Notes under the pieces: model-generated | The model's input: the letters and a program-made list of their open reading frames with translations, nothing else | Database searches by the model: none | Told to the model about the DNA's origin: nothing | From: Tubulanus polymorphus | Lineage: Eukaryota; Nemertea; Palaeonemertea; Tubulaniformes; Tubulanidae | Direction: 5' to 3' | Assembly: GCF_964204645.1 (NCBI RefSeq) | Contig: NC_134028.1 | Span: 16,109,263 to 16,173,262, forward strand | Length of the DNA: 64,000 nt | Part shown: one piece after another, positions 1-12,971 of the stretch | Position numbering within the stretch: the first letter of the stretch is position 1 | Layout: each line of letters starts with the position of its first letter | Position numbers and translations under genes: made by a program

Positions 1-166
1 TTTGCTGAGTTTGTGGTTTTTAGAAATAAGTTAACTATTACTAATGTATAGTAACTTCATCTGTTTATTTGGATCACGCGAAACTGCAGAGCATATAATG
101 CAACATATCAAGAATGGTTAATAGTTGAAGATAAATCAGAACAAAAGCTCATAGCCAAATACTTAC

Positions 167-235
167 GAGTTTCCTGAGGCATATCAGGCATGGGTATCAT
201 GGATAGTTCAACATTTTCCGTAAATTTTATTTGAT
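167..235 (-). CDS. WBP11: WBP11 homologue, exon with the IPMPDMP motif
   Basis: This is the most downstream of five exons found for a WW-domain-binding protein 11 homologue, a nuclear pre-mRNA splicing factor. The 69-nt exon reads, after two bases completing a split codon, QIKFTENVELSMIPMPDMPQET. That matches in position and spacing the conserved segment of WBP11 that precedes its proline-rich C-terminal half. The acceptor (…TTAACAG) and donor (GTAAGTATT) are both clear, and its phase fits the exon at 7,218-7,305. The rest of the gene, with the proline-rich part, lies beyond the left edge. Identity is by recognition of the family, supported by five phase-consistent exons in the right order. 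Confidence 0.85.
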
Positions 236-1223
236 CTGTTAAGAAAAAAGTTGAAAATACATGTATTAAATTTTTGGCCTTAAGCCTAATTATTATGAAG
301 GATGGAACAGGTTTTAGAATTGAGACAAAAAATGCTTTTCATCAGAAACCCCCGAGTGTAAAAAACACCCCCTGCGTATGTAGACCTATTTATGAACGCA
401 GGTAAGAAAAATACTAAACAGATTCCGGTGACCTTGACCTTTGACCTAAAGGACTCGAAATCTAATCAGGTTCTTAGCGTTATGCGCACTGGAGGGATAA
501 AAATACATGTATATACATATGTGGCAGATGTGTCAGTGGTAGATGTTTGTTTAAGCCAAATATCATGGAAATCCAATGTTTGGTCAAAGCATTTTCAACC
601 CTACCCAAAATGACAGTGATTATTGGTTTATGTTTGATGCTGTATCCAACCACTCCAGTTTCAAACTGCATATCAGTGAATAGGCCTACCTCTTAAAAGC
701 AGATGAATAACAGCCACAGCAAAAACTTCACGGATAAGACGAAAAACGGTTGTCCAACTTATACAAACTTTATTGAAAACGTTTTCAAAAATATTGCAAT
801 ATAAAATCTCTCAATTAAAAATAAACATTACATAAAGTCCTGATTATAATACATTATTTGTCATTACAAACACAGTTAATAATGTAACGATATAAAATAT
901 TTCAGTAATTTTACTTAAGGACCTGTTTAAAAGTTTTAAATAAATTGCCCATGGGCAAAGTGTGGTTTACCTTGAAAGCTAGAGGTTGTTTGGAATAAGG
1001 GCATTGCTTGAAAAATCTTTTTTAATCCGTGACTTCAAAGTTCTATAAGTTTATATTGTATTTATCTTTCTCAAAGAATTATTTTGTAGTCAAATAAGAC
1101 CAAAGATATACATTTGGTTACGGTCCACTTCCAAAATTTGTTGGGTACAGGTAGGCGCGGCAGGGAAACTATTATATTTTCAAAAAAAATATGTTTCACC
1201 ATATGAAAAAAATATTCAAATAA

Positions 1224-1789
1224 GGCCATCCCAAAATAATTGTCAGTTTGCCGTAACACCGACTCAACTTTTCAGGATGAGTCGGTAGGTAGATAGAATT
1301 TTTTTTGCAAAATTTTTGGGCAAAAAAAAAAATTTATCACCTTTTTTACACGGAAACAATATCGCAAAAATCATCTGCGTTGTGCACTGAAAATTTGTCT
1401 AATAGCGTAAATTTCGAGAATTATTCTAAAATTATAACTTCATCCAGAGCTTCATCTCTGTGTTAAAAATAAAACAGTACATTGAATAGTGCGCGCTTTT
1501 ACGTTACCAGCTTTAATATAGTCACTATAAGAATGAATGGCAGCTTATTGGAACACTGCCAGTTTCCTGGAAAACTTAAATTAGGCCACATGTCAAGGCA
1601 GGTTTTCACACGATGCACACTTGAATTCAAACATACGTAGCTCATACGTGGGCAGTGGGTCGGTCGGTCGGCCATTTTTATCAAAGATAAAATTTATTTC
1701 AATGAATCCCAGAAAAAAAGTTTTCACTCGGTACCTTTGAAGTCGGGTCGGTCGGGTTACGGCAAACAGACCATTAATATGGGTTGGCC
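1224..1789. mobile_element. Harbinger-like MITE, TAA target duplication (copy 1)
   Basis: Terminal inverted repeats begin GGCCATCCCAAAATAAT on the left and end in the complement (ATTAATATGGGTTGGCC) on the right. The inversion continues through GTTTGCCGTAAC and then a GTCGGT-rich stretch. Direct TAA flanks (1221-1223 and 1790-1792) match the 3-bp TWA target duplication typical of PIF/Harbinger elements. It is 566 bp with no coding capacity. Confidence 0.75.
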
Positions 1790-2313
1790 TAAAATTCACA
1801 TGATGTCACATATCAGAGGGTGGCTGAATATTGGGTCTTGGAAACCTCTTCCAATGTTGGCCGCAGAAGTTAAAATACCAGTACAGAAGAAATCAGCTAT
1901 TAGATCGTTTTGAATCCTGGAATTCACGACTACAATATTCAGACCTCGACCTATACTTGTAGTTTGCTGCTTAATATTTTCAGGTCGCAAGAAATTACAA
2001 TTTATTACAAATTCTATCAAAAAAAAAATAAATTGCCCATGGGCAAAGTGTGGTTTACCTTGAAAGCTAGAGGTTGTTTGGAGTAAGGGCATTGCTTGAA
2101 AAATCTTTTTAATTCGTGACTTCAAAGATCCACAGTTTATATTGTATTTTATCTTTCCTAAAGAATTATTTTGTAGTCAAATAAGACCAAAGATATACAT
2201 TTGTTTGCGGTCCACGTCTAAAAGTTTGTAGGGTACAGGTAGGCACGGCAGGGAAACTATTTTATATTTTCAAAAAAATATGTTTAATATGATATGAAAA
2301 AATATTCAAATAA

Positions 2314-2880
2314 GGCCATCCCAAAATGATTGTCTGTTTGCTGCAACACCGACTCAACTTTTCAGGATGAGTCGGTAGGTAGGTAGAATTTTTTTTTGCA
2401 AAATTTTTGGGCAAAAAAAAAACAAATTTTTCACCTTTGGGCTTTTTTACATGGAAACAATATCGCAAAAAATCATCTACGTTGTGCACAGGAAATTTGT
2501 CTAATAGCGTAGATTTCAAGAATTATTCTAAAATTATAACTTCGTCCAGAGCGTCATCTCTGTCTTAAAAATGAAACGGTACATTGAATATGTGCGCGCT
2601 TTCACGTTACCAGCTATTCAGTCACTTTAGTCACTATTAGAATGAATGGCAGCTTATTGGAACACTGCCAGTTTCCTGGAAACTTAAACTAGGCCACATG
2701 TCAAGGCATGTTTTCACACCATGCACACTAGAATTCAAACATACGTAGCTCATAGTCGGTCGGCTGTTTTTATCAAAAATTAAATTTATTTCAATGAATC
2801 CTAGAAAAAAGTTTTCACTCGGTACCTCTGAAGTCAGGTTGGTCGGGTTACGGCAAACAGACCATTATTTTGGGATGGCC
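2314..2880. mobile_element. Harbinger-like MITE, TAA target duplication (copy 2)
   Basis: This is the same element as at 1,224-1,789, carried along in the second copy of the 1.1-kb duplication. It has the same GGCCATCCC ends and TAA flanks (2311-2313, 2881-2883). Because both copies sit at the same place in the larger unit, the MITE inserted before the duplication. Confidence 0.75.
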
Positions 2881-3204
2881 TAAAATTCATCACATATCGG
2901 AGGGTGGCTGAATATTGGGTCTTGGAAACCTCTTCCAATGTTGGCCACGGAAGCTAAAATATCGGTGGTACAGAAGAAATCGGCTATTAGATCGTTTTAA
3001 GTCCTGGAATTTACCACTACAATATTCAGACCTCGACAGACCTTTTAGTTTGCTGCTTAGTATTTTCAGGTCACAAGAAATTACAATTTATTACAAATTC
3101 TATCGAACAGAAAACACAGCGCTCATCTTCTGCTATGATTATTCAGCCTATTTTCATATCAAACGTTCACGCGTTACAGCATCACCGTAGTGTACTGTAC
3201 GAGC

Positions 3205-3205
<1 letters not shown>

Positions 3206-3247
<42 letters not shown>
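3206..3247. repeat. (TG)n microsatellite
   Basis: About 21 uninterrupted TG dinucleotides. A shorter run of the same repeat lies near 12,484-12,505. Confidence 0.95.
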
Positions 3248-3248
<1 letters not shown>

Positions 3249-3772
3249 TGTAGCACTCCGCGTGCATGTGGAGGCCTCGTGTAAGTGAATATTCGCTTAC
3301 ACCTCAATGTCAATCAAAACAATCACCGGGTATTAAAATGAAACAATACCTATGGCAGATGAGTGAAATAATTACATCCTCACCAGCAATGAGCATTTGA
3401 AATCGGCACGTATACGGCACCTAGTCCAATGAAACGTACACCATTCTATGGCTTTCCCATAATTTTAGTAGCGCCGGAATTCCCCGTATATCCAAAAAAC
3501 AATCCCATTTGTTCGTAGAGACAACGCCCCCCCAATCGAGGTCATTGCAATTTTATACGCGAGAGCTAAGAATTTTCCCGCCAAAAACAGTTTTTCGTAG
3601 AATTTTAACTCAGTTGACCATGTCATCGACGGAGGTTCGCCATGTCTTCAATCGCATCGATTATACGTCTTTTAAGCCGAGAACCAATGAAACAAATGCT
3701 CACATAAAAAAACGTACCGCGATTTTACATGAATTGGCTCAATGCCAACATCATATCGCTGACAAAGGTAAA

Positions 3773-3860
3773 CCAAAAACACAGCGCTCATCTTCTGCTA
3801 CGATTATTCAGCCTATTTTCATGTCAAACGTGCACGCGTTACAGCATCACCTTTAGTAGT
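3773..3860. repeat. ~85-bp duplicate of 3,105-3,190
   Basis: Both blocks share AACACAGCGCTCATCTTCTG and continue similarly through CACGCGTTACAGCATCACC with a few substitutions. The block at 3,105 lies directly at the end of the 1.1-kb duplication, so the larger duplicated region may once have extended this far. The rest of 3,250-6,100 is intronic sequence in which I see no gene. Confidence 0.7.
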
Positions 3861-6164
3861 GTACAGTATAACCTTTCTATAGTGAACGCTTGGAGTTCCG
3901 AAGAAATTGTTCACTATACAGAGGTGTTCACTAAATAGAGGTAGCACATATTTGTGTCACGCCACCTACCAGCAGTTTGAATAACTACCTCCCAATATTA
4001 AGCATAAATCCAAAACAATAACAGCTGTCCATTCATAAGCATAGTAACCAATTAACCTAATTAGTACTGCCTAAAAACTATCAAAGATAACTAGCAAATG
4101 AATGACCATGTGTTATGTACATATAGTATATGATAAACCCCTAGACGTATCGGCCCCACTCCGCGCGGTTGCGCCAAGCTTGGACATAATTTTTAACTAA
4201 CTTGTACAACAAATTCTATGGTCACACCAAAATAAACATTGAACCATGCTTTTATTTTCTGGATTTGAAGTGAAGATAGGTGGCTGAATGAAACATATGT
4301 GATTAGATCAAAATCGACCTGCTTCTCGATATTTTTGAAAATGCACAAGTTTGATTGCCAAGTTGTTGATGAACAGTGAGTCCATTGAGACTTGAATTGT
4401 ATTAACTTTTTAAAACTTTTTTTTAAATGTGCGGTCTGAGGGAAATTCAATGTCCGATCTATCACTACTGCACGTGCTCATACCACTAGGTTGTTTCAGA
4501 TAGGAAATGCCTTTACGCCGGTGGAGTATCGATTTTGAAGCTATTCCGAGGAAAGCGGTGTTTGCTGTAGTATAGACGAATAGATACCACTGTCTCGTGT
4601 AGATAGGGATTGTACGTATCATTCAACATCCATTTGACAAATCTGAAACAATAGAAATGTACCAATTTAGTTTCTGCCTAATCAAAACACAAATGAAAAG
4701 TATTCAATAAACTGTCAGGGCTTGTCAAGTTAGAATATCTATTAGGCCAGCCATGGAAAACCCCATGATCTAGTTACCGTTGGCGTTGGTTGGGAAAAAA
4801 TCTTTAGTCAAGACGTAACAAAATTTTTGGGCAGACGCTCCCACCCGGCCAAGCCATTTACATTCATCCCCCCCAAACCCATGCAAGTCCATGACAACTG
4901 TCACAATAACTTGCCCCCGTCCCATATTGAAACAACAGAAATACTGGAAAAAACCCACCTAAGCAGGAATCCTGAAGCAGAGATTGGGAACAATGAATCT
5001 GAAAAATTTTAAATATTTTACCCAAAGGCCCATACGTGGCTAAGAGCAGAACATCTCCCAGGCGAAATAAATTAAGTTGAAATTTGAATTTAATGGAAGG
5101 GCACACAAATGCGGTTGGAAGTAAATCACATGCAACTAAAAATTACCCTATTATATATACTTTGATATCGATGCAATGTAGCTCTGTTAATCATTAGCCT
5201 AGGTAAATGACGGTTGGTCGCTACAAATCGACAGAAAACACCAGCACACCATAGTTGTCAGATTGTTTAAAATTTACTTTTCGTCGAATTTTGCATACTT
5301 AAGACATTGACGAAATAAATCACAAAGTCAGAATTCCATCAACATTGGACCAAGCATTGCCATACTTAACTGGATATTAGATAATTCTACCATATTCAGC
5401 AAAAAAACATGAACTTCACTTACCCAAGACGTCAAAATGGAGTGTATCCCTTGTGCAATTTCTTATTCAGCTGAACTGGTTGTTTGGAGAATACCCCAGC
5501 TGCTGAGGGTATTCTCTGGTATTCCCTCAACAACCAATCAGAGCGCAGCTTTCTCACAATGACATCACAAGTTGGTTACGCAGGCCGCGGCCTACCCTGT
5601 TAAAGAGCAGTCAATCGCTGAAAGAGCCCATGTGATCTACGCAGAATGACGTATTCATGTATTCGCAAAAAAAATACTGAACTTAGACTGCTAATTACTG
5701 TGTAACTGGAACGTTTCACAGTTTCAGGTTTTAAATGGCACTAATCGCATAACGAAAAAGTACAGTACAAAAGACGCGTTTACGTGCACGGCATTTTGTG
5801 ACCAAGTTATTTCCGGAAAGGTTTCCAGACCATTATTAAGACTTCAAAAATAATTTATGAAGCGCAGGTATCCTAAATGAGTTCAGAAGCACTCAAAATT
5901 TGTATCATTACCCCCAGCCTATAACTCTATTTCATGTATCTGTTATCTCTATAAAAAGAGGCTTGTGCCACATGGTTTTTTCTTTAAAGCGTCGTTTTTC
6001 AGTTGGCATGGTTATTCTGCTGTGTAAGGCCTATGCGGATATTTGATCGCAAGAAATTCGCTCTTAAACAGACCCGTGTTTTTTTGCAACGTTTAAGGGA
6101 AAAGCTAGTACTAGTAGTACTAAGACTCCTGCCACATAGCTTGCATCTATTGTCATTCATTGTT

Positions 6165-7056
6165 TAAAGGAACGCCCCCTGGTGACCATATACAAAAACC
6201 AATGACCTTGAAACCCACCACAATCATAGACGATGTCATGAGCTACAACTTTGCAATTGATTATGGTAAAAAAATATGCATAGGTACAAATATAATATAG
6301 AAATACCAAGTTATTGTATCATTCAACACCCCCTGGTGCCCATAGACAAAAACCAATGACCTTGAAACTCACAAAAATCATATAACACGTTATGGGCTAC
6401 AACTTTCCAATTGATTGTGGTAACACAATATGCTTAGGTATAAAACTAATGTGGAAAAACTTTTTCCCACCTACAAATGAATACTGATGACACCAAGATG
6501 GTCGCCAATTGTGTCATAGGCCTAATTGGCAGATCAAAAATACCCTTCAATTCTCAAGTATAAAACATCCCTTTCCAAAGAATACCCATCACAAATTGCA
6601 ATGAGAAATGGCAAACCAGTAGGAGGCTACAGGACCCAGAATTCCGGCCAAAATTGACATTTTTGGCCACTAAAAAGTTCGTAAGACGGCCATCTTGAGT
6701 CCGGTCAACCAAAATTTTCTTATGCTGATGGGCCCTTGGGGGATTCGAATATGTACGAAAGATCAAGGTAATTGATCAAAGCGTCTTCAAAATTTCCCTC
6801 AAATGTGTAAAAAGTGCTGATTTTGGCGAATAGCAATGGCTGCCAGTCGGCCATCTTGATTTTGATAAGGCCAGTTTTTGGGCTGAAGATGTGTCTAGGG
6901 TAGATACATGTGTAACCCAAATATCAAGACATTATATGTTGAAGCGTCTTCAAAACTTCCCAAAATAACTGGATTCCGCCTACGGATGTACGGAGGAACA
7001 GATGGACCAAAAGTGAATGCAATAGCCCGCTGGGAAGAAAATCCCTAGTGGGCTAA
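6165..7056. repeat. Dispersed repeat family 'CGCCCCCTGGTG', copy A
   Basis: This intronic segment contains a doubled unit beginning GCCCCCTGGTG(A/C)CCATA with AATGACCTTGAAAC. It then runs through CCATCTTGA(G/T)T blocks and GCGTCTTCAAAACTTCCCAA, and ends at AATAGCCCGCTGGGA. A long homologous copy lies at about 28,282-29,445. Shorter pieces are recognisable near 9,500-9,840, 11,540-11,650, 14,930-15,020 and 24,950-25,040. It probably derives from an old non-autonomous transposon; I cannot assign a class. Confidence 0.7.
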
Positions 7057-7217
7057 AGATGAACCTCAAACCTTGGAATTTCCAAGGAAGATTTTCATCC
7101 CTGAAACTTTATTCAGCCTGATTTTTTTAAACTGCCACGATCATGAGAAACAATGTATCCTTTTTTTGGCCTTAATGTTTCTTAAGTTTTATGGATTATG
7201 ATGTGTTGATACATTAC

Positions 7218-7305
7218 CATAAAGGGTAATCATTTTGTCCCTCCTTTTATAATATTCTGATTCTTCCTTCTTCAAAACCATACAATATTCTGGATCTTCT
7301 CGTTC
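7218..7305 (-). CDS. WBP11: WBP11 homologue, exon with the charged helical segment
   Basis: This 88-nt exon begins EREDPEYCMVLKKEESEYYK and continues RRDKMITLY plus one base of the next codon. It aligns with the conserved charged stretch of WBP11 that follows the RILRLY-type motif. The acceptor is TCAAAAACAG and the donor GTAATGTATC. The phase (0 in, 1 out) fits exon 12,874-12,971 upstream and exon 167-235 downstream. The aligned region is more divergent than neighbouring exons, so the family assignment rests on order and phase as well as similarity. Confidence 0.8.
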
Positions 7306-7596
7306 CTGTTTTTGATAAAATAATACATAAGGATTTAGGCAAGGTTTATTTTGTAGCATGTTCTGTCTACGATGGTTACACTTTGTAAATGAAACCATAA
7401 GTTTTTCCAGGTAAAAGATCAAACAAAGGATAAAGGATGCAGCCACCAGGCTGTAAAATAAGGGGGTATTTAGGATAATGATTACAAGACATGATTACAT
7501 TACAGTTTTTTAGATTGAAACTTAAAGAAGAAAATGGCGTCGAACCAAAAACACTGATTGTTCCATTGCGTAAGTTTTATTATCATATACCCAACT

Positions 7597-8005
7597 CAGG
7601 GTTTCCAATGGTAAGGCCAGGGTAAAAAGAAGTACTAAGAAGGACTTTTTCAGCAATTTTAGACTCAAAAGGAGGGACTTTTTCACTGGGAAAGATTTCC
7701 AGTAAAATAAGGGCCCAGAAAGGGAGGAGCATTTTCGCAATGGCTTTGCCGGAATACTTCAGGGTAATTCCATAACACTTTCCTGTAGATTCAATCTTAC
7801 TGATAATCGAATAACCAGGCTTGAGTAATGAAATACTTCAACAGTCCAATTTACGACAAAATTTCGCGCAAGAATACATAAAAATCAAATTTGGAAGGAC
7901 ATTTTCATCGAAAAAAAGAAAAAAATAAGGACAAAGATGATGTTTGTCCAAACTTTTTCCAAAAGAAGGACAAAGAAGGACTTGGAAGGACTGCTGGAAA
8001 CCCTG
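7597..8005. mobile_element. Non-autonomous DNA element with CAGGGTTTCCA ends
   Basis: The ends are CAGGGTTTCCA and TGGAAACCCTG, perfect 11-bp inverted repeats. CAACT occurs directly on both sides (7592-7596 and 8006-8010), a probable 5-bp target duplication. The interior is rich in AAGGACTT-type purine runs and has no gene. The CAGGG start resembles hAT-type ends, but hAT duplications are normally 8 bp, so the class is open. Confidence 0.6.
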
Positions 8006-8065
8006 CAACTGCCAGCTGAGAAATTCAAAAATTTCACAAAATTTCACTTCTTATGATATTTAATT

Positions 8066-9038
8066 CAGGGATGTGAACACGGTTAAAACTTTTTGGCTGG
8101 TAGGAACCTGTGTGCCTGTAGGGCACGTAACGAGTCGTTCCGTAAGGCCAACCTTTATTGGAACGAAGGACGGGGGAGCGCGAGGGAGTGTCCCCCTCAT
8201 TATGGAATATTTTGAATTTTTTGTGCTTCTCAAATGCAATTTTAGGCACACTCGGACAGCTAATCATGGTACATATTTATTAAGAATGTAGACAAAAACC
8301 ATAAAAACATAGGCTATTCCAGTTCAAAAAAGAATTTAATTCCGAATAGCAGTATTCAGAGGTTGAATTTCATTTCAATTTCTTCTTTATACACTGGCTA
8401 CACTTTCGATATTGTTTCACATAAACTGACGATGTTTAGATTTGAGTTCAAGGTCGCCATGATGAAATGGAATATTAATCTATGTTAGGCAACAACTATA
8501 ACTATAACTATTAGAACTTAGGATGGTGATAAAATTGATGCTTATAGTTTGGAAATGTTTCAAAATTAACTAATGTTAAAAATCAAAAGCGAAAGAAAAT
8601 CGCGTGTATAATTCATTGTGTAGTATTTAAGCTGCAGTGATGTGGCAGCGTGCCAAAAGTCGATACACAGCAGTCTACTACCGGCACGCGGCATTCAACG
8701 TATACACAATACAGTTCATTCAACACATGGATACAAACAATTAATCAATCAATCGACGCGTGGACTAGGCGTCCCGTACTTGGAACATCGCATCTCTCCC
8801 CCTGTCTATCACTCACCAATTGTTCTAACTCCCCCACTTCAGCTTCAGTTTAGAACAATCGCACGAAAATCAAGAAAAAATTTCCGTCCTGCTACTTCCG
8901 GTTTCGGCCGGCGAGCACTCGCTTACTGCAGCGGACTCTCCACGATCTTGGCAGGTGGAGGTCGAACCACCTAAATTCTGTAACGGATTTGCATGAATCA
9001 GGAAGACCACAAAATTCGGCAAAATATTCACATCCCTG
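8066..9038. mobile_element. Non-autonomous element with CAGGGATGTGAA ends
   Basis: Twelve-base inverted ends CAGGGATGTGAA / TTCACATCCCTG are flanked by TTAATT on both sides (8060-8065 and 9039-9044). The element is 973 bp, with a GC-richer middle around 8,640-8,980 that is open for about 110 codons but resembles no protein I know. The ends look hAT-like, although the apparent duplication is 6 bp. Confidence 0.55.
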
Positions 9039-10223
9039 TTAATTCCAGTGGGGAATTGTATGTGAAAACCAAAGTATTTAAAACACAACCAGCATATATC
9101 AAGGACATAAGTGTTCCAAATGTGACAGATTTGAGAAATACTGAATCTGTTACGTCAAGGTTTCATAAGGGAATTGTACACCTGAACTGACATCACTAAA
9201 AAAAGGCCCACGGGCCCACGATGTAACATGTTTTAAAATAGTTAAGATGGTATGTGGGGATAATGTTCATTTTCTGTTAATATATCCTTACATGAAAGGA
9301 CAAGCCCATTTCAGCTGCCCTAAAGATCCCACTACATGAGAAAATGCATTAAGAATTGGTGTAGGCATTGTGCTGAAAAGAAATCCAAGACAGAGAGCAA
9401 CCCTGGCGGCCATACTTGAACTCAATTTTCAATAAGGGGTAAGAATTTCACCTTCCAAAATTCTTACACCTAGTATCATGAAAATGCACAATAATTGCAG
9501 GCCGTTTCGTGCTAGAAATTCAAGATGGCTGACCTGGCGGTCATTTTTGAAAGCTGATGACCTCCATATACAATAGGCATGGTGAACTTACCTAACCTGA
9601 TCCTCACACCAAATTTTGCAGAAATCGGAAAAAAATCGAAAATCAAGAATACCGGACTGCATTAGTGCAAACAAGAAATTCAAGATGGCCACCCCAATGG
9701 CAGCCATATTTGATAACCAATGACCTTTTTTTAACAATAGGGGTGGTCATCTCGCCAGACCCAACCTTCAAGCTAATTTTCAAAACGATTCATAGCAAAT
9801 TACAGGCGAATTACTGTGTCGATTCAATTCAATTCCAGAGGTCCTGAGCCAGGATTCGGGCCATGCTTACATCGTTACTCACTCGCTTGACAGAAACGAC
9901 TTCATCATATACCTCAATAGTCGACATGTGCCAGTCACCCTGCGCACAGATTTGGTTCCAGTCATAAAGTAACCACATTGCCATTTTATGGACCTTTTCT
10001 TTATTCAACTTAGTTGCATTGAAGTGTTTTCAGTCGTTTCATAGATATAATTGCAAATATATCTAGATAGAGCCTGTTCATCAACTGTCGGATTGGACAT
10101 ATTTATTGAACATGTTATGAAAATCCTATTAGGCCAAATCTGTTCTATTATCACTATTTCAAATCAAATGAAATTTTATTAGTCTTCTTAAAGTTTTTGA
10201 TATGCTTTTATGTATAGTCTTAA

Positions 10224-11495
10224 AGGGGAACTGCAGTCAAAAAAATTATAATTGGCCATTCATTTCAACTCTTTTTGTTGTTTAGCATAACGCTAGTTGA
10301 AATTTACAATTCTTCCTAATTTACTTGTATACAACCATTTTCATACTGTTATAAGCAGAATTTACGGCAGATGAGAGCCGCCATATTTAAATTCCAAAGT
10401 GAGGCATGTAAACATTGATGACGTATCCCGGCCCATCACACACTCCCGTATGTACACAAATAGATACACTTATTGAAGGTCTCAGTTGAAAATCGCCATT
10501 GCAAGACTCCTGCTGGGCTGCCAGTGGGGTCTTTACTTTTATTTATCCACTCACGGTGTGAAATATATCCAAATAATTGCTGATGTGGCATTATGCTGCA
10601 GTTTAGAACTGTTATTGGACTTTTAGTGATGAAAACACAATGAAAAGCAGCAGAAACACGCATGGAAGTGGGCCGAACTAGTCCAAACTTGTCACAGCCG
10701 GGAGAAAAGTGTCTGCTACGTGGAGAAAATGGCGGCGGCCAGTCACTCTACAAAACCCTCTTTATGGATAAAGTATTAGATGAAATGTTTTTCTGTTGTT
10801 TTGAAAATGTATTCATAAAGTTTTGAAAATGTATTCATATAATTCTAACATATACCGTATTTTCCGGCCAATAAGCCGATTTTCTAGCCTCAGGTTTTTA
10901 CCCAAAATATCGTGATCGGCTTATTGGGCGGATACGATCTGACATAAAAAATCACTTCCTGATCTATGCCACTCTAATGCTCTCAATGATCGTCAAAATC
11001 AAGAAAAGTGGTCGATATTTATTTGAGGTCATTATTTACTACCAATTATAATCTATTTTGAACTATTTTATTTTTACTTTGATTGTTCCATCACCGCACA
11101 GCGGCAATGGTATACATTTATATAACGCGCGAGTTCATCGTACTACCACGTGTCAGTTCATACATTAGTATATATGCAAATCAGCAGTGAGCCGCGTACT
11201 GCGTGTATGGCTGTGTGTATAGTAATCAGCTGAGTGAGTCTATACATAGCACAGTCACTCGGCGATGATAGTATACACAGCACTCTCACACATCGGCGGG
11301 CGCTACTGTCAGCCTCTTAAATCGTCAATTAAGACGAACTAATTGACAAATCAGTGAATTAAAATCTCTGATGAAGGGCCTCGGCTTATTGGGCGAAGCT
11401 TTATGAAATCCATGTATTTTAGGCTAAAAAACTGCCCTCGGCTTATTGGCCGGAAAATACGGTAGATACAAAAAATTTTTCACTGCAGTTCCCCT
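10224..11495. mobile_element. piggyBac-like MITE with TTAA target site
   Basis: The element starts AGGGGAACTGCAGT and ends ACTGCAGTTCCCCT, a 14-bp perfect inverted repeat, with TTAA on each side (10220-10223, 11496-11499). The TTAA duplication is the hallmark of piggyBac-type insertion. There is no transposase inside. About half of the 1,272-bp length is a second element (10,855-11,462) inserted later. Confidence 0.8.
10855..11462. mobile_element. MITE with CCGTATTTTCCGGCCAATAAGCC ends, TA target site, nested
   Basis: Its terminal inverted repeats begin CCGTATTTTCCGGCCAATAA and extend over roughly 25 bp on both ends. It is flanked by TA on each side (10853-10854 and 11463-11464), as for Tc1/mariner-type insertions. 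The CGGCTTATTGG word recurs inside both ends. It sits wholly inside the TTAA-flanked MITE at 10,224-11,495 and is therefore younger than it. Confidence 0.75.
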
Positions 11496-12873
11496 TTAAT
11501 AGTTAGTTATGTATGTTTGTCCCCTTTACATTTTCTACAGCCAGATCGGAATCAAGATGGCCGACTTGTGTCAAGTTCGGCAAAATCAGCACTTTTGCAG
11601 AGGTTTTGAATGAGAAATGTTGAAGATGCTTTGATCGATTGTTACTACCAATCAATCCTACAATTGCCAAATTGTAGCTCATGATATCTAGCACTACATC
11701 TTCGTCACGCTATTTTGACTAAACTTCGTACAAAGAGTACTTTGTATTTCGCATATCTCTATATCTGGAATTAGATCTCTAGATGGCGCTCCTATAAAAA
11801 AATGTTGTTTATTTACTGATTTAAGATTGATTTCGTCCAAGTCTAATTATGACATTTCAACCGACTAGTCAGAAAACCCGTTATCGCTGCTTTGCAGCTA
11901 TATTTATGTTTGTGTTCATCAGCTTCTAACAACGTCAATTAAACCTTACAATACCACTACCGTATGGCATATGGTACAAAAAGGCAAGCTAGCATACCCG
12001 TACCGCATGTGATACGGTATCACTTAACCCTTCTTCTAGAAGGGCATATCAATCTATATCAGCCGGTGCTGCCATCTGCATAAAATCCAAGATGGCAGTG
12101 GCCAGGAAATAAATTGCCATGGGCAAAGTGTAGTTTCCCTTGAAAGCTCCATCCTCAAGGTCACAGAAAAGTTTGGAGAATGGATAATGCTTTAATTAAT
12201 GATTTGTATGAATATATGCTCAGTTGCACAGACAAAGAGCCTTTGCTCTGGAAACCATGTCATTTAAATTCGCTCCATTTGTATAGTTACAGGCTCAGCC
12301 TAAGGCTGGCCTAAAAATCAAACCCATGGTAATTTTGTCTACCATAGCAATTATTTTCTTTCTCCCTGAATTATTGGGTTATTTAATAACCCGATGCCTC
12401 TACATTTGTATAGCCTACGGCCAAGTACAGCGCACAGCATTGCAACGCTAAATGTACCATAATACATGCCAGTGCTGTTATCAGTGTGTGTGTGTGTGTG
12501 TGTGTTCTGTGTTGGGTGTACTCGAGACTAATACATAGAAGAGGCGCGCTAATCGATTAGGCCTAAGTCAAACTACTACATCGCTGTAAAAGGGTCTCAT
12601 GTATTGGCTGGTCAGACCTTATAGGCAGGTCTGAATAAATGACTAATTCACTGCTAATTAGGGATGCTTTTTACAATCAGTAAGATCCCAGGTTGTTATA
12701 TACTTTAGTGTCTTCCGGTACAATTTTGATGGCATATGCTCCTTCATAGTAACAACCTGTATAGCCTATACCCTTTCATAAAATCCAAACAGAGATTTCA
12801 GTATACACCAAGAATTCATGAGCATGCAAAAGCAATTATGTCACTCAATTGAACAGCAGTTACATTTACTTAC

Positions 12874-12971
12874 ATAAAGGCGCACAACCCGTTCAAATGT
12901 TTCTTTTAACTTCTTACGTTTGTCTTTTAGGACTTTTTCATTTAATTTTGGAGGGTTGGTCGGATCATATT
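12874..12971 (-). CDS. WBP11: WBP11 homologue, exon with LNEKVLKDKRKKL
   Basis: This 98-nt exon encodes YDPTNPPKLNEKVLKDKRKK followed by LKETFERVVRLY. It is the best-conserved part of the gene found here and matches the N-terminal domain of WBP11 almost residue for residue. The acceptor is TTCCTTTTAG and the donor GTAAGTAAATG. The split first codon (G|AA) joins the exon at 14,280-14,373 in phase. Confidence 0.93.

Larger units (their letters stand above)
939..3103. repeat. Tandem duplication, two copies of a ~1.08-kb repeat
   Basis: Copy 1 runs from about 939 to 2026 and copy 2 from about 2027 to 3103, both opening with AAATTGCCCATGGGCAAAG. They differ by scattered substitutions and small indels, so the duplication is not very recent. 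Each copy contains one Harbinger-like MITE (listed separately). A fragment of the opening sequence recurs near 12,110. The unit lies in a WBP11 intron and has no credible coding frame. Confidence 0.85.

Noticed and set aside
3509-3856. 115-codon open frame with MSSTEV start
   Set aside because: It ends within the ~85-bp duplicated repeat, has no recognisable motif and lies in a WBP11 intron on the opposite strand.
8642-8974. 110-codon open frame as a gene
   Set aside because: It lies inside a non-autonomous element, matches no family I know, has no splice or promoter context, and overlaps another open frame of similar quality.
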